Part shown: in pieces, positions 33,943 through 47,771 of the stretch
Numbering within the stretch: position 1 is the stretch's first letter
Layout of the letters: every line of letters starts with the position of its first letter
Source of the DNA: Marsupella aquatica
Lineage: Eukaryota > Marchantiophyta
DNA length: 64,000 nucleotides
Direction: 5' to 3'
Assembly: GCA_973895155.1 (NCBI GenBank)
Contig: OZ316894.1
Coordinates: 25,606,001-25,670,000, forward strand
Notes under the pieces: model-generated
Seen by the model: only the letters and a program-made list of their open reading frames with translations
Told to the model about the DNA's origin: nothing
Database searches by the model: none
Position numbers and translations under genes: made by a program

Positions 33943-36900
33943 ATGACGATTGAGGTGAAGAAGGGCTGGCTCGGGCGCCAGGTATGCGTCGTTAACTCTC
34001 ACGCTTAAAGTTCTATTGGAGTATTGGATCGCTCTTCTGGTCATTGGAGGTTGTGCACATCAGTTTGAGTGGAAAGTCATCCATGTGAAGAGACGAATTT
34101 GTTGTATCCTACGACAATAAGTCATCGAACGATGTCGTCTATTGAATGACTTTTCATTGAGTCACATCCTCAGTCTCTTTTGAGTCGTTCATTTAATTCA
34201 TCTCGAGAAGTTTGACAATTGGCAGATACGTCAGTGAGTTTCGACCATTCATTTTCTGGGAAAGTTACTCGAGCATTGCGCTGGTGTCACGAGTTTTCTG
34301 TACATATGAATCCTCTATGGCATTTATTATTCCAGATTGTGATGCTGAATAATTTTCTGAGACGCAGGTAATTCGACGATACAAAGTGAGGAGGAAAATG
34401 AAGGCCGTAAGTACTATGGTTCACGAAGTTTATCTACGCGATGACATACCTTGTGGGAGCGCTTTGTGCCAGTCTTGCGTGCAGAAGTCGCCCCCTCTAC
34501 CCGCCAATCATTCCCATTATCTGGTGTTTGCTTAATTCTTCCATGCTCATCTCTCCTCTCAGAAAATTCCTCCATTTTAGTCAATGCTGTTTGTTCGCAT
34601 TTTTGTGAGGTAGAAATTGTACTGTAGACGATTTGCATTCAAAATGTTCAAAAATATGTTGTGCCTACTGGGGTTCAAAAGCATGGACAGACTATGGCAG
34701 CTAAAATGAATGTGTTGCCTTCAAAGGTACTGGATTCTTGGGAAGAAGTTAGGTTTCCTTCTGAGACTCTGTAACTATACCTTTTCCTGTTATGTGGAAT
34801 GCTAAGATTCTTGTTGTCTATTTGGGTTTTGCAGCTTCCAGATGCGGACGCGCTTCTTCAGTTTGTGGAGATCTGGGAGCTACCTCAAATCACTTGTGTC
34901 ATTTACCTAGCGTCAGTAGTCAAAGAGGTTAGTTGTGAAGTGCACACATTGATTCTCGTATGTCGGCATGTCCGTGTTCGTTGTCAAACTTTCGGCACAA
35001 GCCAAAGAAAAGTTAGCTATTCTCTCATCTGACGTGTTTCTCTCTAGACTTCATGAACCTGGCTAGTATAGATCCGATCGAATTGTCATCTCGTCTAATA
35101 TCTTTTTCTCTTGACTTCGTGAACCTGGCTAGTATTTTAAATGCGATGAGCCCCTGAAAACCTGACAACTTGCCGGCTTACTTGTAAATCTGTTCAATGA
35201 TTATGTCATGTGTCTTGAACAAAAAATCCTGGCAGGTCCTTGTGCGCTCCAACCAAAGGAACTATCGTAGACTCAGGTACAGGTCTCGGAATGCTTTGAT
35301 TTTACGAGAATCAGCCTGCACTATTCGAAGATCGATTCTTTTTCCTAAAGACACAGTTCGGCCCAAACGATTGGCAAGTTTTCAATCTGCTTGGAATATC
35401 CTCAGTAAGCAGGGATCAGTCGTACTGCCAGCAGAATAGTTATGGTTGCTCGACTATACACAGAGTTAAGTTGAATCATATGACGTGCGGGAATGGGAGA
35501 TATCTTCGTCTTTGATAATGAGATTTGAGCTGATTCTTTCCTTAAGATGTTGTGATGAATGGTTGCATTTTGTTGGTCAACGCAGATCGTTGTTCACAGA
35601 TCGAAGACGACAAAGTCTTTTCTTTGATGATGAGCATTTCATCTACACTTGGAGCTTACAGACTGACACAGATCATATCGGGAAAAGCGAGCAGAGTAGT
35701 CAAAGTAAGGTGCATGAAACCTATTTTAATCATCCTACTAATATTGAGCTCTATTTTTATATGCGTGACCCCCCTAACTATCCTTCTACAAGATGCGATA
35801 CAGAGATAGAGTGAAATGCATCGTTTTAGGACAATGATAGACCCCACATTTCTAAAGAATGCTAGTCTAAACAGACTTACGATTACGTGCACTAATTGCA
35901 GGGGTAAAAGCAGTGGCTACCTGGTTCTATGAACACTTGCACTGTTCTATGCCAATAATCGCGCTACAGTCACAATATGAAGAGCCTCCTATGGCCGAAG
36001 GCAGTTTTATCATCAATCAGCTTCAAAGCCTTTCTGTAGCGGATTCGATCACCAGTAAAGTCTCGAATTTAAAGGTAGCTGTTTAACTGGATACAAATGG
36101 CTACTTTTCTGCTTGAAATTTCTGCTGCGAAAGGATTGAAAGAAGTGCTGGGATTCATGATTATATGTCGAGGAGGTCTGTATGGAGATCACATTCTGTG
36201 CAGTTTGAGTACGAGGGTACACAACTAATCATAATATTGATCTGAAACCGATGACAATTCTTTGCACGTTTCCAGGTCATTGTTGCCTGACACGTAGAGG
36301 TCCGTTATAGCATATTAAAGTGAGGGATTGTCTTTTTGGCTCTCAAGTTTTACTTGCTGGAATAGGGCGATAAGACAAATTCCCAACGTGCGTTGTAGCC
36401 AGGCATATGAGTTTTGTACCATTTCAAACTTTCAACAGTGTGGATAATTTGAAGTATCATAAGATACTAATTTAAAATTGCAAATAAATGCCTGATACAC
36501 CCTCATGCAGTTGGCTCTTTAAATTCAGGTGCTGAACATTGATACTTATTTCAAAGATTTTTGGCACGAAGACTCATTAGTTTCAGAACTTTATGCTTCT
36601 CTGGTGAGCGCACCAAATTCTCATGTCGCTCATACCGTCTAACATGGTTTTGCAGTGTTAGTGTACTGTACTGGTCCTTGAAGTTGGAAATTGTTTGTCC
36701 GTTGATGCACTCTGTAATGGATATATCGGAAGTGGACAGTCTTTTTCATTAGCGAGTATTCGCCCAGGTTCCTGTTTATAGTCAATATCCTGCTACCTCA
36801 TTTGTTCATGATGGCGACTCTACACTATTGCAGAGGCTTGGTGTCGTGAATCTTTCTAGTTGACGCATGACAGTAACCAGCCTCACTGTGTTATATGGTT

Positions 36901-39900
36901 CCGTGTGATCGACTGGACTAGTCACAGGTACAATCACTCTCAGAAAATGCCGCAGTCCAAAAGGCAGCTGAAGAGCTACAGTACGCTGAGATCTCTGGGC
37001 GAAAAGGTGTCAGAGGAATATCCACATACAAAGAGTATCCCCCAGGTTCACTCCGCACTCTCGTGATCTTTATCTTGTATCGTTTCTCGTAGCCAGGCGA
37101 AAGTATGGCCCTTCTTCAACTGTACACCTATCACTTATGCAGATTTTTAAACTGAAGCATCAGCGAAGTAGGATTCAGGTAGTCATGTCAACCATGATGG
37201 GTTTCCCTCCTTCTCCTCCTGCACAGCGTCATGAACTGTCTTTCAACAACTTCATTTGTACATACCATTGTAGGAATTCTAATGAATTTTTCTCTTCTCC
37301 TTAACACGTGATTCTAGTTGATGTGTTGAATGAGCAGAGCCTGCCATTACTGATGTCAGGGAAATATGGATATAGATTCCATAGAATTTTCTGGGAAGTA
37401 GCTACTCACATAACTGGCAAGGAATGATTTTGCAAATCAAAATCTGCCATGGCACCCCACGGTTTCTTTGTGCTGGCCGGTCTTCCATCCGCTTTGTCAT
37501 AATTTACTTTCCATTTGTTTATGTATGCAACAGTTCATCTCCTAGAAACGGATGTGGCTAATGGTGTCTTGCGAACTGGAGTTTTTCATGTTAACAAGCG
37601 CGAGCCACTGGAAGGATATGTATATCCAAGGTTTGATAATTTAGCCCGGGTGAAGGTCTAGACAAGTTGCAGTGAGAAAGTGATCTATGAGCTTTAATAT
37701 TCTGTGATTGTTAGTTTCTCCGGATTTTTGTGCTTTACATATTAGACTCAGCTTCTAGGGGTTCAATATTCTGCTCGAATCGTTCTTATCCAAATTTTGT
37801 TTTCAATGAAAGTGATACTCCTCTGTTCATGGCCTAGTTGTTAGGACTATTGTGAAGGTATATATGGTCCTATGGCAACCCTAACAAGAGGTCACCTTCC
37901 AGAAGTGCGTTGTTCTGTGCTTTAGATGGTCTCTGACTGGTATCATCTTATCTAATGCAATGCAGCAATAAGGGTGACACATCCCAGCAAAGCATTCTTG
38001 TACGAGGGCGGTTGCTCCAGAACAGGGCATTACCCGGCGATCTTGTTGCAGTAAGGCTAACCCGCAATTTGCAAAGTTCAGATATTGAAATGGATGAAAA
38101 TACTTTGTCAAGCCATTGGGTCCCAAAGGATTAAGGGGGAGAAATTATATTGCGGCAGATGGCATGTAAACGAGAGAAACTTAGACAGTTAAATAACTGT
38201 TAATGTGACTAGTGGTTTGAGATTTCATTCGTTCATACATTTCAGGATTGCTTAGAGCAGTGATAGGTCTATGATCCCATGCACTCGTTGTGCCAGAAAT
38301 TGATAGGGAAACCTGTTTGGCAGGTGCGTATCCTTGAGAGTAGACCTTGGTTGGACGCAAAGCAGAAAGGTGAAATATTTAGTTCATCGGATGATCGCAT
38401 TAGCAATTTGAATCAGGCAGAGGTGATGGATGAAGAAGACACTGGTGGGACTCATGAGGAGATTCATGATATGCAAAAGTTGATTGTGGAAGAATCTCGG
38501 CCAATCGGTGAAGTTGTTGGCATTCTGCAAAGATTCCAAAGGGACTACGTGGCGTGCCTTGCAGAAGATGATGAAAACTTACTCAGGCAGTCAAACTCTA
38601 GCAGGTTTTTCTCTACCATGGCCAGACCGATATTCTATGGACAATGAACTCAATCATTCACTTTTCTGGGATGCTTTTAGAAATGCAGGGTCTAAGGGCC
38701 AACGCGAGGCAGGACAGAAATAGTAAGTGCCATTTGTTCTCCTGGTAGAGCGGATGATAGGGAACTTGTATTAGTGGAAATGAAGCCTTGCTATGTAACA
38801 ATTCACTAAATTCTAGACCAGCCATGGTTGACTGGGAATCGAAATGTGGACCCTTCTAGGCAAATTTGAAAACTAGGATTCGAATTTGAAGTTTGGTTGA
38901 TTTAGGGAAAGGCTGTGTCTTGAAGGAAATTTTTGGCTGTTGAGAAAACGAGAAAGTTCTCAGTGCGAGTTTGGACGTGTCATCTACTTTTGTAAACCGA
39001 GATGAGTGTCAAGGAACATATTTGCAAGCTCTTATTTTTTGGGGCAGTGTTTGATATGGTTTTGTCTACGTGACTCAATTCATGGGTGCCTTGTCATTGG
39101 GATTTTCCGCGTTTATTAGCTTACCGTTAGTTTCTCGTACGAGGAGTATGTGTTCTCGTTGTACATAAGTTTGGTTTGCTGTCTTGATCCCGCTTCAATG
39201 AGAAATAGGAGAATTGTTTAAGTGAGATTATAATTCGGCTGGTGATACTTCAATTCTGACAATGGGATACTTTAAGCATGCAGGAGGGAGCACCTTTTGT
39301 GTGTACCAATGGATAGGAGAGTTCCAATGGTGATCACTTGTGTCCATTTAACTCATGGCTCCTTTGTCATTCTGCATGGTGGAATCTAGCTAGCCATTTT
39401 ACTTCTTCTGGAGGTACCATCTAGTTGTTTAAAACATAATCTGTATGGTTTTGTGTATTGGATATACAGGTCCGAATAGCTACTCGCCTAGCTGACCGCC
39501 TTGTAGGGCAGAGATTTGTCATTAGAATTGATGGTTGGGATCAAGATTCTAGGACACCAAGAGGTCACTTTGTTCGGATCTTGGGACCCATAGGGGACCT
39601 CAATGCAGAGACCATGGCACTATTGGTTGAGAATGGCATCAACACTTCGCCTTTCAACTCTGTGTAGGTCACTATACTCTCATCGCAGATCATCTCGATG
39701 CCAACTTTATTAGAGAATGTTTATCCAATTGGACCCTTTGTTCAATGCCGCATGTATACGCAGACAGCTGCCGCGATGGCTCAAAGGAATGAAGCCTAAT
39801 GAACAGAAGGTTACGTATATATAAGGCATCTTAATATGATTCTTAACTGTATTGGTCCATAAACTGCGTTGCAGGTCAATTCAGGAACTCCCAGAAGACA

Positions 39901-42900
39901 GTGACCGCCATCCTTGGACAGTTCCAGAGGAAGAGTTTGCCCATCGGCGTGATCTGCGCCTTTCTCATCGGACATGCAGGTATTCATTGAGAGCAGACAA
40001 TATCAGATTTAGTGTTAGAAAATAAAATAAATTCTTGGACTATGCAAGGATTACAGCATATTTTCTCTTTGTGAGAGCCCATCGTGTCGTCCATATTTGC
40101 ATGATGACATGGAAAGCTGCTTCGTTTTCACAGGCCCAGCATCTCGATAATGAAGGGTGTTTGTGCAGAAGCCTGAGCCGTAAATGAAACATAGGTTCCT
40201 CCATACAATATTTGACTCTCAAGATTGAAAGCAAGGGCTCAGTTTCAAAAGCAAACGTTCTCGTTCCTTCAACTATCATTTACTTTTCAAGTGAACCCCA
40301 ACATGCCAAGTAATACGTCCCTTTGTTTTCATGTTATCTTTTGCGCAGTATTGATCCTCCTGGCAGTAAAGATGTGGATGACGCCTTGTCAATAAGACGG
40401 CTACCAAATAAGTTACTTGAGGTACACATCATTTCTGTCGTTTTGACAGTTGTCTCTGACACATTTTCGATTGACTTCTAGGTGTGGACCGCCAGAATCT
40501 ATTCTGTAGTTTCGCTTTGATTCCTTATCCAGAATGCAAGCCAAACTTGTTTAATACGATTGTAGAAGGTTTATCCGCAGAATGTACCTCGTTACTTCGT
40601 TCCTTCTTTCCTTATAGCTTCTACTTTAATGTGAAAGTTTGTCAATTATTTATCAACCTGTTTATCTGTCAATCAGATTGGAGTCCATATAGCAGATGTA
40701 TCATATTTTGTGAAGCAAGACAGTTTGGTGGATCTTGAAGCTCGGGCTAGAGGTACAACTGTTTACATGGTGGGAAAGAGCTGGCACATGCTGCCAGGAG
40801 TTCTGAGGTTAGTTTTCAAACTTCGCTCACATCATCCTGTGGCGCAAGGCATCTTGTTATCCGAAGAAAATTTCCTCATATCGTTGGTCTTCTTGTGGTG
40901 TGTGGACTTCAGTGAGAATCTGTGTTCTCTCATTGGAGGGAAGGACAGACTGGCAGTGAGCGTCGTTTGGACAGTTGATCCTGACAACGACTTTGAGGTC
41001 CTCGATGTTTGGTTTGGACGGACTGTAATTCAGTCTCGCCAGCAGGTGGAGAATTTTGATGCAATAGCTGACTTTTTAATTCTCCGCTTTTTCACGAACT
41101 ATACAACACTACCTACAACAAAGAAGTCCATATTGGCACTTTACATTCCTTTCATCTGTTGAACCCATTCGTCTATATGAACAGATGTTCTATGCCCAAG
41201 CTCAAGCTATTCTGGATGGCCAAACGTTACCACCTAGTTGGGAGCTTTCCGGAGGTGTGGATGAAGTCGCAGCTGTTGCATCTGATCTGCTGGTCTTTGC
41301 AAATTTCGCACAGGTATTAATGTCTTGGTCATGGCCATGGCCTTGAATTTGCTGGGGCTTAGCCTGCTTATTAGTCTCAGCATGAATCACCCAAGGGTGG
41401 TATTCAGATAATGCGTTCCAAGTGTTTGAGCGAATCTTTCCGTTGACATTCGCTAATTCAATGGAAAAGAATGTGAGTGGTGAGCGCCATGAGGAAGTTC
41501 ATACATTGACATATGTATCGTGTTTTCAATAGTTGCGCCGCGAATTAAGGAAAAGCGAAGGTGCGTTGGAGCTTGCTAGTTCCGAGTTACGATTTGAGAC
41601 TTCAGCCAACCACGAACCCACCAGTGTTGACACAAAGCTCGAACTTCCTGTAAGGATATTTTTTCAGCCAGTAACCATGCAGCTGATTGTATTCTTGGAA
41701 CTGACTCTTGACTCGGATTCATTCGTGGCAAAATTCAATGGTATTCCTTTTTTGGTGGGCAATGTTGCAGATGAACTGGATAGTCGCAGAGATGATGATT
41801 CTTGCAAATTCTTATGTTGCCCAAAAGATATATCAGTAAGTATGTTCTCTTTTCTGTAGCTTCCATTGATCTATGTTCTTTCTACAGTTTTCTCGTGCCA
41901 ATGGACAAACTCGTGTTTTTGTGAGGCACGTAATTATTCCTCGGCTATGTTTTGAGAAAGTGGCAATTTATATGTTGCTCTTCACTCACTGATTTGTGAT
42001 TTGCTTCAAAATGACGTTGCTGACGCAAACGGGGAACACTTGCAGGACTTTCCCATCCAAAGCCCTTTTGAGAAGGCATGACCCTCCACGATTAGACAGC
42101 TTTACCTTAATACTGGAGGTTATTTCTTTCTTACTGTAACATATGTGCTGGAATGTGCATTGTCTCAGTTTCTCATGTGTTAACACTTTCCAACCTTTGG
42201 TCCCTTAAGCATATCGTTCATATTCTCCTGGTTACTGCTTACTGCTTACTGCTACGTCTTACCGTGTATGCATGTTGTTTTGTGCTCAGTGCTGTGCAGC
42301 TCGTGGTTTCATTTTGGATACATCAAGCAACAAGGTGAATTATCTTTTAAACTTTCAACCCTGGTCGAGAATGTTTATTTGACGTGCTGGTTTTCAATGC
42401 CCTGGAGTCTTGGTCCATTCTGGAATAAAGGCTGCATTTTGTAAAGACTGGTCTGGGATTCATAGTGGAAGGCTAACAACTGTTATGTGATTTGACTGGC
42501 AGGCACTGGCAAAGTCTCTCGATAGGATGAGGGACAGCAATGATCCGATTGTTGAGGTACTTTCAGCTTGCCATTGGATAAAGTGGACACAATCTTGGGC
42601 TACACAATCCTTGACTTCTGTTCGCCTGAAAATGTCAAGTGTGTCTGAGGAATGGATTGTGTACAAATTGTCTTCATTATCTGAATTACCAGAGACGTTC
42701 ACGTTCAAGTTCAGACCAAAGACGTAAATCTTTCTCTGAAGATAATTTTGATGGAGGAACGGCATGAATATTTTTAGTTCTTTCTACCAGAGAATATCTT
42801 GTGCTTTCTGGGTACAGATGGTCAGGCAAGAATGATAATCTTGTAATCGTATTCCGGTTGCCGGTTTGTCTTCCTGTCTGAAAAAGTGCAACTGATTCTA

Positions 42901-45235
42901 TTGTTTGTTATGTGAACATAATATGAAACTTGCAGAATTCATTTCGGTCGTTAGCCACTCGGGCAATGTCAGAGGTAACAACAGAAAGCTTGGATTCTTG
43001 ACAGGAATAGTTTTATGATGCTTAAAAGTTGTATGTAATGTTATCACCCATTTTAGTGTTGAATGTTTTCCTCTCGGTTTTAACCCTCGTGATTCAAGAG
43101 ATAGATCATCAAGCATACCCGATTTATGATACATTGACAATGCTCCTAGATATCCATCTGCCAGAGGTCTATGAAATAGGGATGGGCCAGGGGATTAGCT
43201 TGAATTTACAAAGCACACTAGATGTGTTTTTGCTAACCTTCTACTTCTGCTTGAACGCAAACCATCAGGCTGAATATTGTACAACAGGAGAAGCAACAGA
43301 TCCGTCTGGATTTTACCACTATGGACTAGCGTTGAAGTATGTTATCCTTCTGTTTTCTCTTTCCTTCTGATATCAAAGCTGAATTGTCTCGTTGGCAACA
43401 AATAGCTTTGCTTTGTTAATCCTTCCATGAAGTTTGTTGGTTGAATCGATGTTTTGCCAAGTCATCGGGCCCTACACTGACTTCTGACCTCATTGTTTCA
43501 GCTTCTATACACATTTTACATCACCAATTCGACGCTATGCGGATGTATTGGTTCATCGCATGCTGATCGCTTCCTGTGAAAGCAGCCGTGGGCTGGAGGA
43601 AATCAGTGACGAAGAACTTTCTAGAAGAAATCTGAATTCTGTCCTCCCGGGAATGGAACTGAAAGAGGTAATTTGCTTGACTTTATGACAATGCTGACTG
43701 TCGGAGTAGGTCATTAGTATCTGATGGCAGGTTTTACTTCTGGCAGGTTCTACTTCTGTTGAGATCATCAATTCCAGTTTTCTCATAACTAAAAGCTGTA
43801 CATTTCGACTAGGTTGTACTCCACCTCAATGAAAGACACAGGGCCAGCAAACAAGCACAGAAAGAGTGCAACGAACTGTACCTGTTGATGTACTTGCAAA
43901 AACATGCGCAGGCTGAACATGCGGTGGTAAGTTGCAAAGTCCTTAAGTCTAAAGGAAATCCACAACGTTCATTGGTATTCCTAAGTAGGCTTCTCTAAAT
44001 CAAGATTGATTCTCTGTTGTTTATGAGTGAAGGTGATGGTCATCTACTTAATTCAATCTGCCAAATCTCATATCTGGTCGCGGACTTTCCATATCACGCA
44101 CAAATTTTACCTTCCATGAAATGGTTAAATAATCCCCAAAATGGTGTTCTTTCAGATTATAAGCTTCCACGACAAAGGAATGATAGTTTTTGTCCCCAAG
44201 TACGATCTCCGTGCCTCAGTGTACTTTCAAGTAAGAACCTGGATGAAGCCATTTCAATTCGAAGGCTTGATAGTTTACAATGTCTGTGATTGAAGTGAAA
44301 TCTTGTAGTCCTTCGGAGCTTGTGTGCACTGAGAATAAAAAATCTCAGTGAAGAATCAGCCAGAGGCGCGCTTCTGTTATTTGGTACTGCCGTTATGTAC
44401 AAAAGTAGTAATGCAGGGGCGAAGTGTGTTGTTCCAGGAGTGAGTTTCATTTTAGCTGACATATCACGTAACAGAAAAGAAATGCCGTTAGGGGTTTCTT
44501 TTGTCACAAGGGTTTAGGGTTTAGGGTTTAGGGTTTGTTGTGAACTAAATAATGCCGAGAATGGAGCTATTGTTTCACTTGTGCTAGACTTAAAATGTTA
44601 TGCGCAGGACAAGAAGGGAAACATTATCCTCCCTGCAGAGGACGATTCTATGTTAGATGATTCGGAGGAGAGTTCGATGCCAATTTTGGAGACTAGAGTC
44701 ATGTCAAAGCTCCCTGGAAGCATTCGGATAACAGTAAGCGTCCAACTCTGCAAGCAAATGCACTTATCAAAGTTCACAGCAGATCATGTTTATATTCTGT
44801 TTATTGCCTGAGTGGACAGGATACATACATTCCATCGCTACTATGAATGACATAGTTGTTTGTCAATTTCATCCTTTTACCCAGGAAATGACTTTGTTCA
44901 CCGCAGGGGCATCCTTCATAACTGAGCATTGAGCGGATTGGATTTACAGGACACGCAGACAAGTAAAGTTCTACTCGAACACAAGCTTATGGATACAGTA
45001 TGGGTGCAACTTCGTGCAGATGGTAAGCAAATGATAGCATGACCAAACATCGTCGAGTAATTTAGACGATCGTACCTTTCACGGAAGAAACCAACCAACA
45101 CCACATGCTAACTTGCTGTTGCTATGAGGAAAACTCTCCACAGGAGGCAGCAAATACACAATGACCCTCGGAATAGATAATGCGCTGCACGATGCAATAG
45201 AGAGATCGGAGTACCCACTGGATTGCGTTGAGTGA
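33943..45235 (+). CDS. DIS3L: DIS3L-type exosome exoribonuclease (RNB family)
   Basis: Thirty-two phase-consistent exons give 1095 codons: 33943-33981, 34368-34523, 34835-34927, 35236-35276, 35586-35704, 35902-36074, 36529-36603, 36928-37045, 37534-37630, 37966-38050, 38267-38604, 39284-39329, 39470-39663, 39764-39809, 39885-39979, 40349-40421, 40677-40807, 40913-41045, 41185-41313, 41533-41649, 41771-41835, 42046-42118, 42290-42334, 42503-42556, 42936-42974, 43269-43336, 43502-43667, 43813-43926, 44156-44230, 44608-44733, 44950-45022, 45144-45235. Domains: CR3 ([16 protein letters not shown]), PIN, two cold-shock segments ([28 protein letters not shown]), RNB ([13 protein letters not shown] with its Asp cluster; [12 protein letters not shown]) and a C-terminal S1-like end. 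The PIN acidic NDRND motif of DIS3 is absent, as in DIS3L. DIS3L acts as the 3'-5' nuclease of the cytoplasmic exosome. The first exon and the 38267 acceptor are the least certain parts. Confidence 0.9.
44510..44536 (+). repeat. Interstitial telomere-type tract
   Basis: Nearly four units of TTTAGGG in a row lie inside the intron between the exons at 44156-44230 and 44608-44733 of the exoribonuclease gene. TTTAGGG is the usual plant telomere repeat. Short internal tracts may come from break repair with telomerase, or act as teloboxes. Confidence 0.93.
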
Positions 45236-45865
45236 CACGCTGCTACCATCAAGCTCTTCACAATGGTTCTCCTTTTGAGAAATGCAAAGCTCCAGTAGAC
45301 AGTTTGGTGTTCATATCCTAAATGAAATTTGTAAAGAATGAGAACTTTTAGAGAAGGTAACCTATCTCTTGAACTCCCTGCAGTAGGAGCTTGGAAGGAA
45401 TGTACAGGCAGTGATTGACCCGGGCAAGTGGTCTTTCAATCGAAGAACAGCTCGCTAGACTTTGTTAGTCTTTTCAAGCTGCCCAAGAAATGTGAGGATA
45501 ATGCCTAACAGCAGCAAGGTTTTGTCTCAAATAGCACCAGTACCCCTTTCGCCACTAGAGCACAAAGCAATGACAGAAAGGTCCTGGGACCGACTTATCC
45601 ATAATCTATTCTTCTCTTGTGTTCAAGGCCAAGAAGCAGATCTAACTATCGTCTATCGGAGTTCCTAGTTTTGATTATCACTACGGTAAGCTTAGCACGG
45701 AAATTTTGCGTTTTTGAACAAACTTGTGGTCCAACAAATCTATCAGGTAAACCTGGGAAGGAATAACAAAGATGGGTGAGACCTACTTGGACAGAGCCCA
45801 TTGATTTCGATTATGGACCTTGAAATTGCTGTTCCAGCTTCCAATGTAATCGGTTATGCTTTCTC

Positions 45866-47721
45866 TTGTCAGGTTCTCGAGCCCATTCTCCCAAGCTACG
45901 GGTGCGATTGTTGAGCCCTGCGCATCCTGCAGCTCAAAGATCCATACAGCAACAAGTTACTGCGAGGCACAAGCAGGACGTCATTGAAAGAGATGACCTC
46001 AATCTACGATGTGTTAAGAGTAAGAGTGTCACCAAAAGGGTAGATAAGAACAAAGCGGTTAGTGCGATGGTACAGATTGTTGCTGCCAAAGAGGTTTCCA
46101 GTAAATCTTCTTCGAAATTGATGGAGAAGTCGTCAATGAAAAGAAAGGTGCCAAGCATCCATGATATAACTGAAGACTTTAAACGACTCAGAGGCGGTAA
46201 TCAATCTCAGCCCGTAATACCTATTTCAAGACTTTTAATATTGAGTGTTCTTCTGTGCCTGAAAGATTTGAATCTGATATGAATTTATCTGTCATGGAAT
46301 GAAGTAGGATTGTACTGACAGTAACTGCTCTCTTTTCAGTACATGCAGGGTCGTCAGTTTATCCTGAGTTGATCGACAATGATGGTACCTTACATGGCTA
46401 TTTGACGTCGGATGTCAAGCGGATCGATGCCTTCAAGGGTCGTATCATGGCTCCTGAGGACAAACTTGTTAGGTCGCTGCCATTGACAGTTTATATGAAG
46501 CTTTCTATGCTAGCATTATTTCCAGAACAACAGATTTTACAACACATTCGGCAACTCTGGTGGAAAAAACTGGTATGTGCATTTTTGTGTGTTCTTGAAA
46601 GTTAGATTTTCAAATGTTTCTGGGTCTTTACCTACGTTGTTAATGAATATGCAAGTGTTGGGCATTTCTTATAATTGTAGATCAGTCCATTTGACTAGGT
46701 ACTCGCGTATGCTGTGCTTGTCATTATAGTGCATAAAGATTACAGCTTGATTCCAACTAGAATAATAATTCTAATTTCTGTCAATGCGTGTGACATATAG
46801 AGAAATTCCTGACTCTGGATATCGTATTATGCAGAGTAAGGCAGCCAAAGTTCGGGCCAGACGTTTGTACTCGATCGTTCAAGAAGAATCTGAAAAGCAA
46901 TTGTTACGAACAAATAATGAAAATCGTTTTCGCAACAGGGCAAAGGTCTTAGGTCTGTGTTTGATGTAGGTTGTTGACAACCTGTCATTTCATCATTTTT
47001 TCTTGATCAACCTTGATTCAACATGTACAACAAATAGCAATTGTAGGGAGAGTTTGAGCATGCAAATGTTAGTGGGCCAAGGAATACTTGTCCTAATCTT
47101 TGGAATCAGCAATACCATCTATGAGGTGGGGCATGGTTAAAGCATAGTGAAGGGGTGTTATTCACCACAAATGGATATGATACCCCATAGTTTTCAGCGA
47201 TAGATACTGCTCCCGTCACTTAATGCTTGGGGAAAAAATATTACTAGAAGCTGAGAGAATTGCTTTGTATTAATAAAGACTGTGTCTTCAATGTGGGGTC
47301 ATAGCATAATTAGGATACAAATTGTGAATTGCAATCCCCTCTAAATTCTGTGTTGGAAGATTTGAAGAAAGAAGGAAAGTTAGACCTTGGTCTTGAAAAC
47401 GTAAACATCCTGCCCTCCAGTGTTGGTGGGTCCATTCACATGCTGCAGGTCAATTTGGAGGTCATAGCGTGCCAGTTGCAACTGGTGTCCCTAATTCTCC
47501 TTCGTTGGGTGCCCTTCATGGTCACTTCATCATGCACTACCCGGACATCCACGTGAGTTCAGTACTCTTAGACGTTGGCTGAGGCCAAGTGTTCTCAGAT
47601 GGCAAACATATAAAAGAGGGTTGACCGTACCGCTCTTGCCAATATTTACAAGAAAGATCTGCTGAGAGAGCTTGAGATGTCTGCTACTGGTCTTCTTGCT
47701 AAAGATTCAGAATTGACGTGA
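45866..47721 (+). CDS. Unrecognised spliced gene, basic nuclear-type protein
   Basis: Several plus-strand stretches look like exons. One, from about 45873 (acceptor CTTGTCAG) to 46196 (donor GCG/GTAATC, phase 1), encodes a basic Ser/Lys-rich segment with a possible nuclear localisation signal (SSMKRKVPS). A second, from about 46348 to 46572 (donor CTG/GTATGT), joins in phase and encodes YPELIDNDGTLHGYL ... QILQHIRQLWWKKL. Others at about 46802-46945 and 47329-47448 are less sure. Two more join in phase at the end: 47421-47552 (QFGGHSVPVATGVPN) and 47617-47721 (NIYKKDLLRELEMSATGLL, stop TGA). Not all phases agree, so the model is incomplete and the start is unknown. I do not recognise the family. 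It lies 600 bp downstream of the exoribonuclease gene on the same strand. Confidence 0.4.
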
Positions 47722-47771
47722 TCAATGTCTCGCTTTTCAAACCAGTCTCTTTCCCTTTGCCTTGCACAAGG

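Noticed and set aside
38051-38134. In-frame extension of the exoribonuclease exon past 38050
   Set aside because: It reads to a stop (VPKD then TAA), while the GTAAGG donor at 38051 keeps the phase with the exon at 38267.
34368-45235. Assignment as the ordinary plant RRP44/DIS3
   Set aside because: Considered first because of the CR3 and RNB motifs; the missing NDRND motif and several blocks fit DIS3L better, though only a tree can settle it.
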